Below are positions 36,351 to 46,342 of a stretch of DNA of 64,000 nucleotides, piece by piece. Numbering within the stretch: the first letter of the stretch is position 1; each line of letters starts with the position of its first letter. Origin of the DNA: Bacteroidota bacterium. GTDB lineage: Bacteria > Bacteroidota > Bacteroidia > Chitinophagales > Chitinophagaceae. The DNA lies in assembly GCA_029558715.1 (NCBI GenBank), contig JAKQEA010000098.1, positions 1-64,000 of the forward strand. The letters run 5' to 3'. Made by a program: the position numbers and the translations under genes. The notes beneath the pieces were generated by a model. It did not search any database and was not told where the DNA came from. It saw only the letters and a list, made by a program, of their open reading frames with translations.

Positions 36351-38513
36351 CTACACTGGTTTCAGTTTCAGACCGAGGGTAGCGAAGCCTCCCAACTCTA
36401 CATGTTCTACCCTAAACCGGTGATTTCCATTGAGATCAACCCTGATTTTCTTATTGGGAGACTCATCAAAAAGGTATTTTGAAGGAAGCCATTCATCAAT
36501 AACCATTTTATCATCAACATAGACCCGGACGGCATCATCCCAGGTAATTGAAAGTTCGTACGCCCCTTTTGGGAAATTTGCTCTGCCCTCAGCAATTGTA
36601 AAAAACTGCTGGTATTTCACCCCGTTACTCACAATACCTCCCCACCAGGCATAGTCCAGCCGCTTCACTATTTCATGACTAATGGGAGGCTTCTTGTCCA
36701 ATTGATGAAGATATTCCGGATGCAGAACCGGGTTTGATAATGAATCAAAGGCAAACCAATTCACTTCCCAGTCTATAGGCTGAAAAAATTTCCGGAAAGA
36801 AAAGACATATGGCTTTCCGGCTTTTATTTTTTCCCCAAAAGGGGTAGTTATGATATTTCCAACATACTCAAGTTCAATGGAGATATCGGTTCTTTCTCCT
36901 ATGATTTTTTGGGCAGTTATAGTTGCCGGGAATATCCCTGAGAAGGCCGAAAGATTTTCCACGCCTTTAATACTTTTTACTTTCCATTTGCCCCTTGGTC
37001 CAATCAAGTCAAATTTCATAATGGCTGAGGAATCGACGGGGTTAGTATTCCATATAATGGGATGCCTGAAATCGTAAGGACCCCACTCTGTTACCAGGAT
37101 GTTTTTGCGGCCTGCCAGTTTCCCATTACCAGCAAACGGAGAAATTGGGTTTTTAACTACCGGGTATACTATTGTTGTGTCAGGCAAGGTGCCATCAGAT
37201 GTGTCAATATTGGTGACTGTAGAATCTACCTTCAGCATACTCTCAAAATCTGAGTAAGTATTTCCGAATATTCTCAGGCTGTCTGTCCTCGTCATATTCA
37301 GTACAATCGGGTTACTGTTGAAGCTGTTCATGGCAATTACATAATCTGCACTTCTGGTATCTCTGAGTTTAGCATAGCCCCAATCAGCCGGTTGTGATTT
37401 TCTTGCCCATAATTTTATCGCTTCTTTATCTCTTGAGAAAAGGTTATACGATATCTCGTTGTGCTGACCATGCTCAATAGCAATTGCAATCCTGTTATTA
37501 CGGAACTGGTTGTCGCTAATCTTTGAAGAATAACTGTAACCACCCCAGATACCGTGATCACATTCGAATATCCTGTTTCCCGATATCCTGTTTCGGCTAA
37601 ATGTCACTTCTATACCATTTGTCGGAGCGTATGAAAAATCATTGTCAATTAAAACATTATCATTACAGCCACCTTCTCCGGTATCCATTGTAGTTTGGCC
37701 CGCCCATAGAAAAAATCCATCGCCTCCATGTGTTACTGAGTTTTTGTAAAACACATTATGATTGCTTTGCTCATATACAAGTATACCAGCACTATCCTGC
37801 CCCCTGTTGTAAACACCGTGGCTATATCCCCTCACATTAAAATTAATCTTGTTATAGGTCACTTCATTGGCATTGCATCTGTACATTCCTATTCCAATAC
37901 CTGAATTAAAGGAAAAGTCATTATTAAAAATCTTACCACTGTCACATTCCATCATCATCAGCGCATTTTGTCCACCAGTCACTCTGCAGTTTTTAATAAC
38001 AGCATTACCACAGTTACGCAAATACATAGCAGCTCCGTACCGCAGCCATTGGTCTTTTTCATTATGATGATAACTCATCCAGTCCGATATATCTTCCTTT
38101 TCCTGTGTACTGTTAAGGTGTTGCCGGTAATTATAACTGAAATCACAATTTTCAAGGGTTAACGCTTCCACATTTCTTGCCAGCAGTGCTATTTTATATC
38201 CTTTTGCTTTCAGATTTTTAATCGTAACATTTCTGCTGTTCCGGACCAGAATTGCCACACCAAAAAACTCATCGGGTGTTTTCCTGTTGTTACTGCCTGT
38301 TAATTCTGAATTATTAAAATCAATGATGATATTATTCCCTTCAATCAGAATCACAGTCTTAGCAGTGTCGGCAGGTGCATCCAGTTTATAAAAACCCCTT
38401 TTTATTGTACAAGACCGTTCGACCTTCATACCAGGAATGATCAGCTTTTCCTGGGTGTAACAAAACGAGGCAATCAGCAGCAACCAGAAAGGAAGAATAC
38501 TTTTTATCATCAA
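36351..38513 (-). CDS. Secreted right-handed parallel beta-helix repeat protein
   Basis: 720 residues. MMIKSILPFWLLLIASFCYTQ is a signal peptide. Residues about 45-430 are a long series of turns of the NosD/pectate-lyase-like beta-helix: NSRNVTIKNLKAKGYKIALLARNVEALTLENCDF, then repeated N-rich rungs such as SNHNVFYKNSVTHGGDGFFLWAG and RNRISGNRIFECDHGIWGGY. Residues about 430-600 form a linker with VTEWGPYDFRHPIIWNT. The end (about 615-720) resembles a PA14-type carbohydrate-binding domain: WGGIVSNGVKYQQFFTIAEG, YELSITWDDAVRVYVDDKMVIDEW. Probably a periplasmic or surface polysaccharide-acting or -binding protein; no catalytic residues can be named. Confidence 0.86.
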   Translation of the reverse strand: MMIKSILPFWLLLIASFCYTQEKLIIPGMKVERSCTIKRGFYKLDAPADTAKTVILIEGNNIIIDFNNSELTGSNNRKTPDEFFGVAILVRNSRNVTIKNLKAKGYKIALLARNVEALTLENCDFSYNYRQHLNSTQEKEDISDWMSYHHNEKDQWLRYGAAMYLRNCGNAVIKNCRVTGGQNALMMMECDSGKIFNNDFSFNSGIGIGMYRCNANEVTYNKINFNVRGYSHGVYNRGQDSAGILVYEQSNHNVFYKNSVTHGGDGFFLWAGQTTMDTGEGGCNDNVLIDNDFSYAPTNGIEVTFSRNRISGNRIFECDHGIWGGYSYSSKISDNQFRNNRIAIAIEHGQHNEISYNLFSRDKEAIKLWARKSQPADWGYAKLRDTRSADYVIAMNSFNSNPIVLNMTRTDSLRIFGNTYSDFESMLKVDSTVTNIDTSDGTLPDTTIVYPVVKNPISPFAGNGKLAGRKNILVTEWGPYDFRHPIIWNTNPVDSSAIMKFDLIGPRGKWKVKSIKGVENLSAFSGIFPATITAQKIIGERTDISIELEYVGNIITTPFGEKIKAGKPYVFSFRKFFQPIDWEVNWFAFDSLSNPVLHPEYLHQLDKKPPISHEIVKRLDYAWWGGIVSNGVKYQQFFTIAEGRANFPKGAYELSITWDDAVRVYVDDKMVIDEWLPSKYLFDESPNKKIRVDLNGNHRFRVEHVELGGFATLGLKLKPV

Positions 38514-38545
38514 TTTGACTTTATTTGCATCAATTTAATGCATTA

Positions 38546-39454
38546 ATGGATAAAACCACAAAGACTGCGTCCAAAACAAATCAATCTCTGAAACTGCTAC
38601 TGAAGTTTACAGTTACAATTGTCTGTATCTGGTATGTTTCAGGTAAAATTGATTTTGCCAAGGCCAGAGAGGCTTTTGGAAATGCAGACTGGTCTTATCT
38701 TTCACTTGGTTTATCCACCTTTATTGTTTCCAAGATAATTTCAGCTGCCCGGCTAAACATTTATTTTAAAAATATCAGTATCATTCTAACACAATGGGAT
38801 AATATAAAACTGTACTGGCTCGGAATGTTTTATAATTTATTTCTGCCTGGCTCAATCAGTGGTGATGCTTATAAAGTAATCCTGCTAACAAAGAGATTCG
38901 GGATAGCTTACAAAAAAACAACAGCGGCTGTATTGCTCGACCGCTTTAGCGGTTTACTTGGCCTTGGCCTTATACTTGCCGCCTATTCTTTCTTTGTTCT
39001 CAATAAGACTTTGCATATAATAGTGCTTACGGCCGGCTCAATATTCTCAATAATCGCATTTTACTTAATAATTAAGCGATTCTTCAAAGACTTTATTCCG
39101 GGGTTTCTTTCTACTCTTATTCTTGGTATGCTGGTGCAGGCGATACAGGTGCTCTGCGTTTATATGATAATGCTGGCATTGCATATCCCCACACATCAAT
39201 ATCCAGATTACATTTTCCTCTTTTTGGTATCTTCCGTAGTATCAGTTTTGCCATTAACTATTGGCGGGCTGGGTATAAGAGAAGTGGTATTCCTGGAAGG
39301 CTCTTTATACTTTGGATTAGTGCAGGAAACCTCAGTGATCATCAGCATTCTCTTTTACCTGATCACATTATTTACATCTGCCTGGGGAGTCTATTATGTT
39401 TTCAAAAGTCCTTTAAATGAAAAAGGGCCCAGTGATGAGCCCTTAATCTCTTGA
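38546..39454 (+). CDS. Flippase-like (UPF0104, LPG synthase transmembrane domain) membrane protein
   Basis: 302 residues from ATG 38546 (MDKTTKTASK); a TTG at 38525 lies within a possible -7 box (TTTATTTG, 38519-38526) and is less likely. About eight hydrophobic helices. The family marks are FYNLFLPGSISGDAYKVILLTKRFG, VLLDRFSGLLGLGLILAA and PLTIGGLGIREVVFLEG. Family members move or modify lipid-linked molecules across the inner membrane; the cargo here is unknown. Divergent from the beta-helix gene. The 3' end can fold into a hairpin (39423-39444). Confidence 0.87.
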   Translation: MDKTTKTASKTNQSLKLLLKFTVTIVCIWYVSGKIDFAKAREAFGNADWSYLSLGLSTFIVSKIISAARLNIYFKNISIILTQWDNIKLYWLGMFYNLFLPGSISGDAYKVILLTKRFGIAYKKTTAAVLLDRFSGLLGLGLILAAYSFFVLNKTLHIIVLTAGSIFSIIAFYLIIKRFFKDFIPGFLSTLILGMLVQAIQVLCVYMIMLALHIPTHQYPDYIFLFLVSSVVSVLPLTIGGLGIREVVFLEGSLYFGLVQETSVIISILFYLITLFTSAWGVYYVFKSPLNEKGPSDEPLIS

Positions 39455-39589
39455 ACTTGTGTTTTTCATAATCTTGAATCAGGCCTTTAACAGGAACTGG
39501 TATCGTAAAACGGGGGAATTCCGGCTATATGTAGCAAACACAATGCCATACATATGATTTTCAATTGATTCAGGTTAATAATTTCTTAG

Positions 39590-39621
39590 TCAAAAAGAAA
39601 CCCCGGTAAAATGCCGGGGTT
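39590..39621 (-). terminator. Intrinsic terminator of fusA
   Basis: Stem AACCCCGG/CCGGGGTT (39599-39606 with 39614-39621) followed on the minus strand by TCTTTTTG, 30 bases after the fusA stop. Confidence 0.83.
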
Positions 39622-39650
39622 CATTATGTGGTATATTACACCTAAAGAAA

Positions 39651-41795
39651 TTAGGCATTTACTTTCCCTTTCACTTTCGCTATCACTTCTTCAGCGATAT
39701 TATTTGGGGCTGGTGAATAGTGAGAGAACTCCATCGTAGAGGATGCACGGCCTGATGACAGTGAACGAAGTTGAGTTACATACCCAAACATTTCACTCAA
39801 TGGCACCTTTGCCTTGATCACTTCAGCACCAGCACGGTTATCCATACCTTCAAGAATTGCACGACGACGATTCAGATCCCCTGTAACATCACCCATATAC
39901 TGAGCAGGAGTTATCACTTCTACCTTCATGATCGGTTCAAGTAATACAGGCTTTGCTTTTCTTGCTGCTTCACGGAAACCTTGTTTAGCACAAAGTTCGA
40001 AAGACATGGAGTCAGAGTCAACAGCGTGGAAGCTACCGTCAAATACACGGATCTTCATATTATCAACCGGATAGTTGGCCAATACACCTGTGGTCATTGA
40101 TTGCTCAAACCCTTTCTGGATAGCAGGAACAAATTCACGGGGAATTGAACCTCCGAATAAGTCATTGACAAACTGGTAGTGTTTATCGGGATTTTCTGCT
40201 TTCCATTCTGCATCTACCGGTCCAAGGCTGAATTGAATATCAGCGAATTTACCACGACCACCCGTTTGCTTTTTCAGGGTCTCACGGTGTTCAACAGTAG
40301 CATTGAATGCTTCCTTGTAAGCCACCTGTGGTGCACCCTGGTTTACTTCTACTTTGAACTCACGACGCATACGATCAATAATGATCTCCAGGTGTAACTC
40401 TCCCATTCCACGAAGGATGGTTTGACCAGTATCTTCATCTGTATTTACACGAAGTGTAGGATCTTCTTCTACCAGCTTGGCGATAGCCATACCCATTTTA
40501 TCAACGTCAGCCTGAGTTTTAGGTTCTACCGCTACAGCAATTACCGGTTCTGGAATAAACATATTCTCCAAAGTGATAGGATGGTTCTCATCACATAAAG
40601 TATCACCAGTTTTTATTTCCTTAAACCCAACTGCCGCACCAATATCACCTGCTTCGATGAAATCAATAGGGTTTTGCTTATTAGCAAACATCTTCATGAT
40701 ACGGCTGATCCTTTCTTTCTTACCGCTTCTTACGTTCAACACATAAGAACCAGCATCCAGATGGCCAGAATAGCACCGGAAGAATGCCAGGCGACCCACA
40801 AATGGATCAGTCATGATTTTAAAGGCCAATGCAGCGAAAGGCTCTTTAGGATCTGCTTTACGGGTGATTTGCTCACCTGAATCAGGATCAGTACCTACCG
40901 TATCAGGAATGTCAACCGGTGAAGGCAGGTAACGACAAACCGCATCCAATGCAGTTTGTACACCTTTATTCTTGAATGAAGAACCACACATCATCGGAAC
41001 GATGCTTAGATCAACCGTTGCTTTGCGGATCGCTTCATGCATTTCATCTTCGGTGATACTATTAGGATCATCAAAGAATTTTTCCATCAACTTGTCATCA
41101 TATTCTGCTACGGCTTCCACCAGGTTAGCTCTCCATTCTTTTGCTTCCTCCAGCATATCAGCAGGAACTTCGATCTCATCGAAAGTCATACCTTCTGTTT
41201 CCATATGCCAGATGATACCTTTCATTTTGATCAGGTCCACCACCCCTTTAAAATCATCTTCAGCACCAATTGGTAATTGGAGAGGTACAGCTTTTGAACC
41301 CAGCATTTCTTTCACCTGCTTAACCACCATCAGGAAGTCAGCACCGGCACGGTCCATTTTATTTACAAATCCAATACGGGGAACACCGTAACGATTAGCC
41401 TGGCGCCACACTGTTTCAGATTGTGGCTCCACACCATCCACCGCAGAAAATAAAGCGATCAAACCATCCAGTACTCTCATTGAACGTTCTACTTCTACAG
41501 TAAAGTCAACGTGGCCGGGAGTGTCGATGATATTAAAAGAATATTTTTTGGTTTCAGGAGTTGCCTTCCCCAAAACAGTTGGAAAATTCCACTGACAGCT
41601 AACAGCTGCAGAAGTAATAGTAATACCTCTTTCTTTTTCCTGCTCCATCCAGTCAGTAGTAGCGGCGCCATCATGCACCTCACCAATACGGTGGATCATA
41701 CCTGTATAACGGAGAATACGCTCCGTAGTGGTGGTCTTTCCGGCATCAATGTGAGCCGCAATACCAAAGTTTCTTTGAAATTTTAAATCTGCCAT
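39651..41795 (-). CDS. fusA: Elongation factor G
   Basis: 714 residues. GTPase motifs: [15 protein letters not shown] (P-loop), the RGITITSAA switch region, [21 protein letters not shown] and [10 protein letters not shown]. Domains II-V follow, with [17 protein letters not shown] drives translocation and ribosome recycling. rpsL and rpsG, the usual upstream partners, are not in front of it; two unrelated genes separate it from rpsJ. Confidence 0.97.
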   Translation of the reverse strand: MADLKFQRNFGIAAHIDAGKTTTTERILRYTGMIHRIGEVHDGAATTDWMEQEKERGITITSAAVSCQWNFPTVLGKATPETKKYSFNIIDTPGHVDFTVEVERSMRVLDGLIALFSAVDGVEPQSETVWRQANRYGVPRIGFVNKMDRAGADFLMVVKQVKEMLGSKAVPLQLPIGAEDDFKGVVDLIKMKGIIWHMETEGMTFDEIEVPADMLEEAKEWRANLVEAVAEYDDKLMEKFFDDPNSITEDEMHEAIRKATVDLSIVPMMCGSSFKNKGVQTALDAVCRYLPSPVDIPDTVGTDPDSGEQITRKADPKEPFAALAFKIMTDPFVGRLAFFRCYSGHLDAGSYVLNVRSGKKERISRIMKMFANKQNPIDFIEAGDIGAAVGFKEIKTGDTLCDENHPITLENMFIPEPVIAVAVEPKTQADVDKMGMAIAKLVEEDPTLRVNTDEDTGQTILRGMGELHLEIIIDRMRREFKVEVNQGAPQVAYKEAFNATVEHRETLKKQTGGRGKFADIQFSLGPVDAEWKAENPDKHYQFVNDLFGGSIPREFVPAIQKGFEQSMTTGVLANYPVDNMKIRVFDGSFHAVDSDSMSFELCAKQGFREAARKAKPVLLEPIMKVEVITPAQYMGDVTGDLNRRRAILEGMDNRAGAEVIKAKVPLSEMFGYVTQLRSLSSGRASSTMEFSHYSPAPNNIAEEVIAKVKGKVNA

Positions 41796-41830
41796 GACTG
41801 CTTTATTTTCAGTTATTTATATACAATTAT

Positions 41831-41861
41831 AAAACCAAACGGTTTTGGAGGCGCAAAGGTA
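41831..41861 (-). promoter_or_regulatory. fusA -7 box and leader hairpin
   Basis: TACCTTTG (41854-41861, minus strand) fits TAnnTTTG; the -33 box is poor. The leader, about 50 bases, contains AAAACC/GGTTTT (41831-41846), a short stem. 214 bases lie between fusA and the cupin gene, otherwise empty. Confidence 0.5.
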
Positions 41862-42009
41862 GGGGAAAAAGCCGGAAAATAAAGGCCCCGGAGATTCTTA
41901 ATCTGCCCTGTGGATAAATTGAAAACTACAGCTTAAGATGCCTGCTTCAGCACTCATTTACGAAGGATCAAAATCCTTTTACCTTTATTTCAACGTAAAT
42001 GGAGACTAT

Positions 42010-42552
42010 ATGGAAAGAAAAATCTACAACCCGATACAAAAAGACCAGGTAACATTCCTGAAGACTTATGCAGATACTAATGGTGAGTGTACTCTTGTAG
42101 AGGTGGACTTAGCCGATGGTGGCGGTGTGGGTTTGCATTACCACAAAACTTATTCAGAAACGTTTAGATGCCTGGAAGGAGAAGTACAGGTAAAATTTGG
42201 AAAGATTTTACACACACTAAAGGCTGGTCAATCAGCAACGGCTGAGCCAAAAGTTAACCACCTTTTCCGCAACAGAAGCGGCAGGTCATGTAAATTCCTG
42301 GTAGAACTGAGACCTGCCAGCCGTGGTTTTGAACAGTCACTACAGATAGGTTATGGGCTAGCAAATGATGGTCTCACCAAATCAAACGGATTTCCAAAAG
42401 ATAAATTAGCACTTGCCTGGCTCTTTGAAATAAGTGAAAGCAACCTGCCCGGATGGATGAGTATTTTTGAATTTATTTTAAGGAAGCAAGCGCTAAAAGC
42501 CAGGAAAAAAGGAATTGATAAACAACTTATAGAAAAGTACGTAAAATTTTAG
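42010..42552 (+). CDS. Cupin domain-containing protein
   Basis: 180 residues from ATG 42010 (MERKIYNPIQKDQVTF); the frame is open to 41938, but a TACCTTTA box (41980-41987) suggests transcription starts downstream of that. Cupin motif 1 is HYHKTYSETFRCLEGEVQVKFG with the metal-binding HxH and Glu, and motif 2 is PKVNHLFRNRS. The C-terminal third (about 105-180) is helical and basic. Cytoplasmic; function unknown. Confidence 0.8.
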   Translation: MERKIYNPIQKDQVTFLKTYADTNGECTLVEVDLADGGGVGLHYHKTYSETFRCLEGEVQVKFGKILHTLKAGQSATAEPKVNHLFRNRSGRSCKFLVELRPASRGFEQSLQIGYGLANDGLTKSNGFPKDKLALAWLFEISESNLPGWMSIFEFILRKQALKARKKGIDKQLIEKYVKF

Positions 42553-42570
42553 ATCCCATATACAGACATA

Positions 42571-42603
42571 AAAAAAAGTCCCTTTTTATGTGGGGACTTT
42601 TTT
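42571..42603. terminator. Bidirectional terminator between the cupin and OmpA-like genes
   Basis: Stem A7GTCCC with GGGACTTTTTTT (42571-42582 with 42593-42603). A-run and T-run on both sides let it serve the plus-strand cupin gene and the minus-strand gene ending at 42621. Confidence 0.82.
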
Positions 42604-42620
42604 ATTAATAAGCAATTAGC

Positions 42621-43955
42621 TTATTTATAATAACTCAATGTCAATTCTGAACGACGATTTTGCTGACGCCCTGCCGCTGTTTTATTATCAGCAATTGGCT
42701 TGGTTTCCCCATAACCGGTTGCAGTAATGCGGCTCTCTTCTACTCCTTTACTTATAAGGTATGCTTTAACAGCGTTTGCACGGTTATCACTTAATACCTG
42801 GTTTTTTTCATCTGAACCAACATTATCAGTATGCCCATCGATATTCAGGCTCATACCCGGATTATCTTTCATGATCTGTGCCACTTCATTCAGGCCCTTA
42901 AAAGACTTGCTTTGTAATTTAGCGCTTCCGGTAACAAAGAGAATATTCTTTGCAGCCATGTTAACCTTCTGTTTTACTTCTTCAGAAATAACAGGACAAC
43001 CAAAGTTTTCTTTTGGACCAGGTATTGTAACACATTTATCTTCTTCATCATTTACCCCATCACCATCCGTGTCAGGAACAGGGCAACCCTGGTAGCGGGC
43101 AACACCAGCAACAGTAGGACACTTATCTTCTTCATCATTGATACCATCTTTATCAGTATCAGGAATCGGACATCCCTGGTAACGGGCAAGACCCGGAACG
43201 GTCGGACATTTATCTTCTTCATCATTTATCCCGTCTTTATCAGTATCAGGAATCGGACATCCCTCATATTTAGCTAACCCGGGTACAGTCGGACATTTGT
43301 CTAAGCTATCAATAATACCATCCTTATCAGTATCAGCCGGTGGCTTTGGAGGTTCAATAACTACAGGCTCTTTCTTCTTACCTAAACGTCCGGCAATACC
43401 AATACTATGTTGTAAATGATAGTTCGCTGTTTCATTGGTAATTGGCACCCTGTAAGTAGATGTTACGAAAAGATGTGCTTCATCAAGGAAGTTAACTTTC
43501 AGGCCAAGACCTACAGGCATGAAAGCACCATAATACGAACGATATTTATGAGCCCCGACTCCTGCTATGATATAAGGCTGTACCCAATATTTTTCAGTAG
43601 TCATCTTAAGATTTACTGTAGCATTACCTTCAAGAAGCAAATTATTATCAGCAAATGACTTATTAGGCATTGGGTAGCGCAAAAAAGTAGCTCCCAAAGA
43701 AGCGGCGATATCGATATGTTTTCTGATGCCCTTGAAATAGGTAACAGCTAGCCCGGGAGACATCTCTTTAATTTTTGCCATTTTCTTATTACTCAGAACC
43801 TGGCTTAAGGAAGTAGTGCGTATCCTTTCTGGTGAAATAAAATCATTCAGGAAAAAACTGACACCCAAAGCCTTAGGCCTGATTTCATCATCCTGTGCAT
43901 TGGCGGCAGGTACAAGCAGGTACAGCGCAATTAAAGCAGATAATATCTTCTTCAT
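42621..43955 (-). CDS. OmpA family outer membrane protein with thrombospondin type 3 repeats
   Basis: 444 residues from ATG 43955 (MKKILSALIALYLLVPAANAQ, signal peptide); an upstream ATG adds ten residues. Residues about 25-190 are a beta-barrel-like N-terminal domain. Then four 29-residue Asp-rich repeats (DTDKDGINDEEDKCPTVPG type, calcium-binding thrombospondin type 3) at about 208-323. The C-terminal OmpA domain (about 335-440) holds NIDGHTDNVGSDEKNQVLSDNRA and GYGETKPIADN, binding peptidoglycan. It probably tethers the outer membrane to the wall. Confidence 0.92.
   Translation of the reverse strand: MKKILSALIALYLLVPAANAQDDEIRPKALGVSFFLNDFISPERIRTTSLSQVLSNKKMAKIKEMSPGLAVTYFKGIRKHIDIAASLGATFLRYPMPNKSFADNNLLLEGNATVNLKMTTEKYWVQPYIIAGVGAHKYRSYYGAFMPVGLGLKVNFLDEAHLFVTSTYRVPITNETANYHLQHSIGIAGRLGKKKEPVVIEPPKPPADTDKDGIIDSLDKCPTVPGLAKYEGCPIPDTDKDGINDEEDKCPTVPGLARYQGCPIPDTDKDGINDEEDKCPTVAGVARYQGCPVPDTDGDGVNDEEDKCVTIPGPKENFGCPVISEEVKQKVNMAAKNILFVTGSAKLQSKSFKGLNEVAQIMKDNPGMSLNIDGHTDNVGSDEKNQVLSDNRANAVKAYLISKGVEESRITATGYGETKPIADNKTAAGRQQNRRSELTLSYYK
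42987..43334 (-). repeat. Four-copy 87-base tandem repeat inside the OmpA-like gene
   Basis: Each unit encodes one 29-residue Ca-binding thrombospondin type 3 repeat. The two middle copies are nearly identical in DNA, suggesting recent expansion; the outer ones have diverged. Confidence 0.8.
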
Positions 43956-43982
43956 AAAGAGATAGTTTGGTTTTAATCTGAG

Positions 43983-43990
43983 CAAAAATA
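43983..43990 (-). promoter_or_regulatory. Candidate -7 box of the OmpA-like gene
   Basis: TATTTTTG (minus strand) fits TAnnTTTG; TTTA, one base off TTTG, lies 19 bases upstream. 27 bases to the ATG. Confidence 0.55.
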
Positions 43991-44109
43991 ACAGGTAAGT
44001 TCAATATCCTAAAATAAATTATTTACTTAATATTCACGGCTTTGGAAGGTCTTTTTTTAAAAAAAACTGATTTCATTTCAAGTTGTCTCTGGTAAAGGGC
44101 TGATTTGTA

Positions 44110-45795
44110 TCATTTATCTGCAAAAAACTTCTCTCTGAGCATTTTATCCTCTCCATAAACATCATCATGAAAGATGATTTTGCCATCATGTCCCTCGCAA
44201 GTAATGTAACGGATAAATACAGTCACTTTATTCCTTATAGGAATAGATCTTTTTTGTTTGTTTCTTAGCCATGTTTTTACCGAGTCAATTTTAGTATACC
44301 CCCCATTAGCATTGAGGCTGTCATTTCCTAAAATATAAAAGGCCAGTTTTTCCCATTCCTGCACCCGTACACAACCGTGACTCAAAGAACGCATAGCATT
44401 GGAAAACAAGTATCGCTGATTAGTATCATGCAGATAAACAGAATACTTATTGTCGAAAACGAATTTCATAATACCCAACGCATTAGCATCGCCGCTTCCC
44501 TGGACTACCCTGTATGGAATACTCTTGGTATACTTTGACCAATCCACTGAATATGGATCCACTTCATTCCCCTCCTTATCAACCAAGCTAAATCCTTTAC
44601 GGGCCAGATATCCCGGATTTTTTTTAACAGCAGGTATTATTTCTTTTGAGACTATACTCGGCGGAGGTACCCACTGAGGATAGGTAATCAATGATGAAAT
44701 AAGGCTTGTAAGTACAGGAGTTCTGGTTTTGGGTTTGCCACATATCACTTTTGAAGACAACTTAACTTCTTCATTATCCACTACTTCAAGATAGTTCGCC
44801 GAAGCATTAACCCATATATATTTTGATGGCATTTTCTCAGGAAGCTTTTTATACTTATCCATACTTATCGCAATACGGATAAATTTTTCTCTATCGCTAA
44901 CATTCATCATTCTGACAGTTCCTTCTCCTGCTCTTCCATCTACAGTTATTCCTTTTTTCTTTTGAAATAACTTAACCGCATCTGCCAGCTGAGCAGAATC
45001 TGCACCAATACTGTCGAATGAAATAAAACCTCCTTCATATAATCTTTTTTGCAGGAGCCTGTTGAATTTTTGCTGATCTTTCTCAGGATACGGCACCCTG
45101 GTAAATTCCCGGTAATCAGCACTCGCAAGAAAAGATCTGATACCTGCTTTTATTGAATGATAACCCCTTTGTGCAGGCTCCAGTGATTGTATCAACTTTG
45201 TCAATCCTGATTGCAAGAAGAAGTCATATTGCTTTAGATAATATTCATCCGTTAGCAATGTATCCTTTCTCAGCGTGATACTGTCGTTTGGAAGTCGACC
45301 CAGCTTAACATCCTTCACAATTTGTACAAAAGCATCCGTAAGCATGATATCTGCCTTTGCCCACAAGGAAGCATCTTTTCTGTCATTCCTTGCAAGGCTA
45401 TCTGTTTCAAATTTTTCTCTTATTTTTTTAATTGACAGATGATGATAGTCACTGGGGAATAACCCGAATAGTTTTGACTCATCAATAAACTTAAACAATG
45501 AATCACCTTCCGGCAGCCATTCTCCTTTGCTACACCAGATAGGAGCAAAAGCATTTCTTTCGTAGAGTAGTTTTGCAAGCTTCGTTTGCCTTATTGTTAC
45601 CAAAGAATCTTCTTTCTTACCATCAGCATTAAAAACTTCCGCTAACCTACTTCTGATAAGTTCTGTTGTTTTTTGCTGCAACTCCAAAGGTGAATCCCCA
45701 ATGGTATCTTTATTAGCCTTGTTACCATTACAGGACAAAAAGGCTATGCAGAAATAGAAAAAAATAACAAACGGGTACAAAGGTCTTGTGGTCAT
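44110..45795 (-). CDS. L,D-transpeptidase family protein (YcbB-like lipoprotein)
   Basis: 561 residues. IFFYFCIAFLSCNGN gives a lipoprotein signal (lipobox FLSC). A helical region with WCSKGEWLPEGDSLFKFI (about 85-105) is followed by a peptidoglycan-binding domain (DAVKLFQKKKGITVDGRAGEGTV, about 268-292). The YkuD catalytic domain spans about 325-490: NASANYLEVVDNEEVKLSSKVICG, then YLHDTNQRYLFSNAMRSLSHGCVRV, with the active SHGCVR cysteine. It forms 3-3 cross-links or attaches proteins in the wall. 226 bases upstream are without a gene. Confidence 0.92.
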   Translation of the reverse strand: MTTRPLYPFVIFFYFCIAFLSCNGNKANKDTIGDSPLELQQKTTELIRSRLAEVFNADGKKEDSLVTIRQTKLAKLLYERNAFAPIWCSKGEWLPEGDSLFKFIDESKLFGLFPSDYHHLSIKKIREKFETDSLARNDRKDASLWAKADIMLTDAFVQIVKDVKLGRLPNDSITLRKDTLLTDEYYLKQYDFFLQSGLTKLIQSLEPAQRGYHSIKAGIRSFLASADYREFTRVPYPEKDQQKFNRLLQKRLYEGGFISFDSIGADSAQLADAVKLFQKKKGITVDGRAGEGTVRMMNVSDREKFIRIAISMDKYKKLPEKMPSKYIWVNASANYLEVVDNEEVKLSSKVICGKPKTRTPVLTSLISSLITYPQWVPPPSIVSKEIIPAVKKNPGYLARKGFSLVDKEGNEVDPYSVDWSKYTKSIPYRVVQGSGDANALGIMKFVFDNKYSVYLHDTNQRYLFSNAMRSLSHGCVRVQEWEKLAFYILGNDSLNANGGYTKIDSVKTWLRNKQKRSIPIRNKVTVFIRYITCEGHDGKIIFHDDVYGEDKMLREKFFADK

Positions 45796-46021
45796 AAATG
45801 GTGGTTACTGGCAGAATTTAATGGCTTTGTACTAATTTACCAGCACAGAACGATAGTATGCACTACAAAATAAGAAATCGTTTCAACATTATTGGCACTG
45901 TCAGTTGATTTTTTTACTAATTCGGCAGAAACCAGAATCTTAAAGGAAAACTAATCAAGCTAATAAATCAGGGAAAATACGAAACCTCACAATAATTATC
46001 ATTTACGAAAGAGAGGAAAGA

Positions 46022-46321
46022 TCAAAGAGTTGAAACATCAATTACCGCATCTGTATTTATTGGCCCATACACATGGGGGAAAGTATCCTGTGCAGAGGGC
46101 GACCAGTCAAAAACATATTTGCTGCTGAGTTTATCGGTATCAATCACCAGTTTCACCAGATCAGTTCTGCCTGCAAAATATCTTTCGAGAACGCCAGCTA
46201 CCTGCTGCTCCTGTGAGCAATGTATAAAGCCTTCTGCCTTCAATGACGGATGCTCATAATATCCGCGGTGTTTGGCTGCATTCCACTCACCTGCTGTGGT
46301 AACATGATAGATAATTGGCAT
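46022..46321 (-). CDS. DUF952 domain-containing protein
   Basis: 99 residues. IYHVTTAGEWNAAKHRGYYEHPSLKAEGFIHCS and the later FPHVYGPINTDAVIDV are the DUF952 signature. The fold resembles ADP-ribosyltransferases, but the activity is unknown. It follows aroC by 21 bases and is probably the last gene of the aro operon; a role in the pathway is not known. Confidence 0.88.
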   Translation of the reverse strand: MPIIYHVTTAGEWNAAKHRGYYEHPSLKAEGFIHCSQEQQVAGVLERYFAGRTDLVKLVIDTDKLSSKYVFDWSPSAQDTFPHVYGPINTDAVIDVSTL

Positions 46322-46342
46322 AATCGTTTGTATAGTTTCAGA

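Noticed and set aside
39423-39444. Hairpin at the end of the flippase-like gene as a terminator
   Set aside because: It is inside the coding sequence and lacks a run of T.
42987-43334. Regular 87-base repeats as a possible CRISPR array
   Set aside because: No unique spacers; the units encode thrombospondin type 3 repeats in frame.
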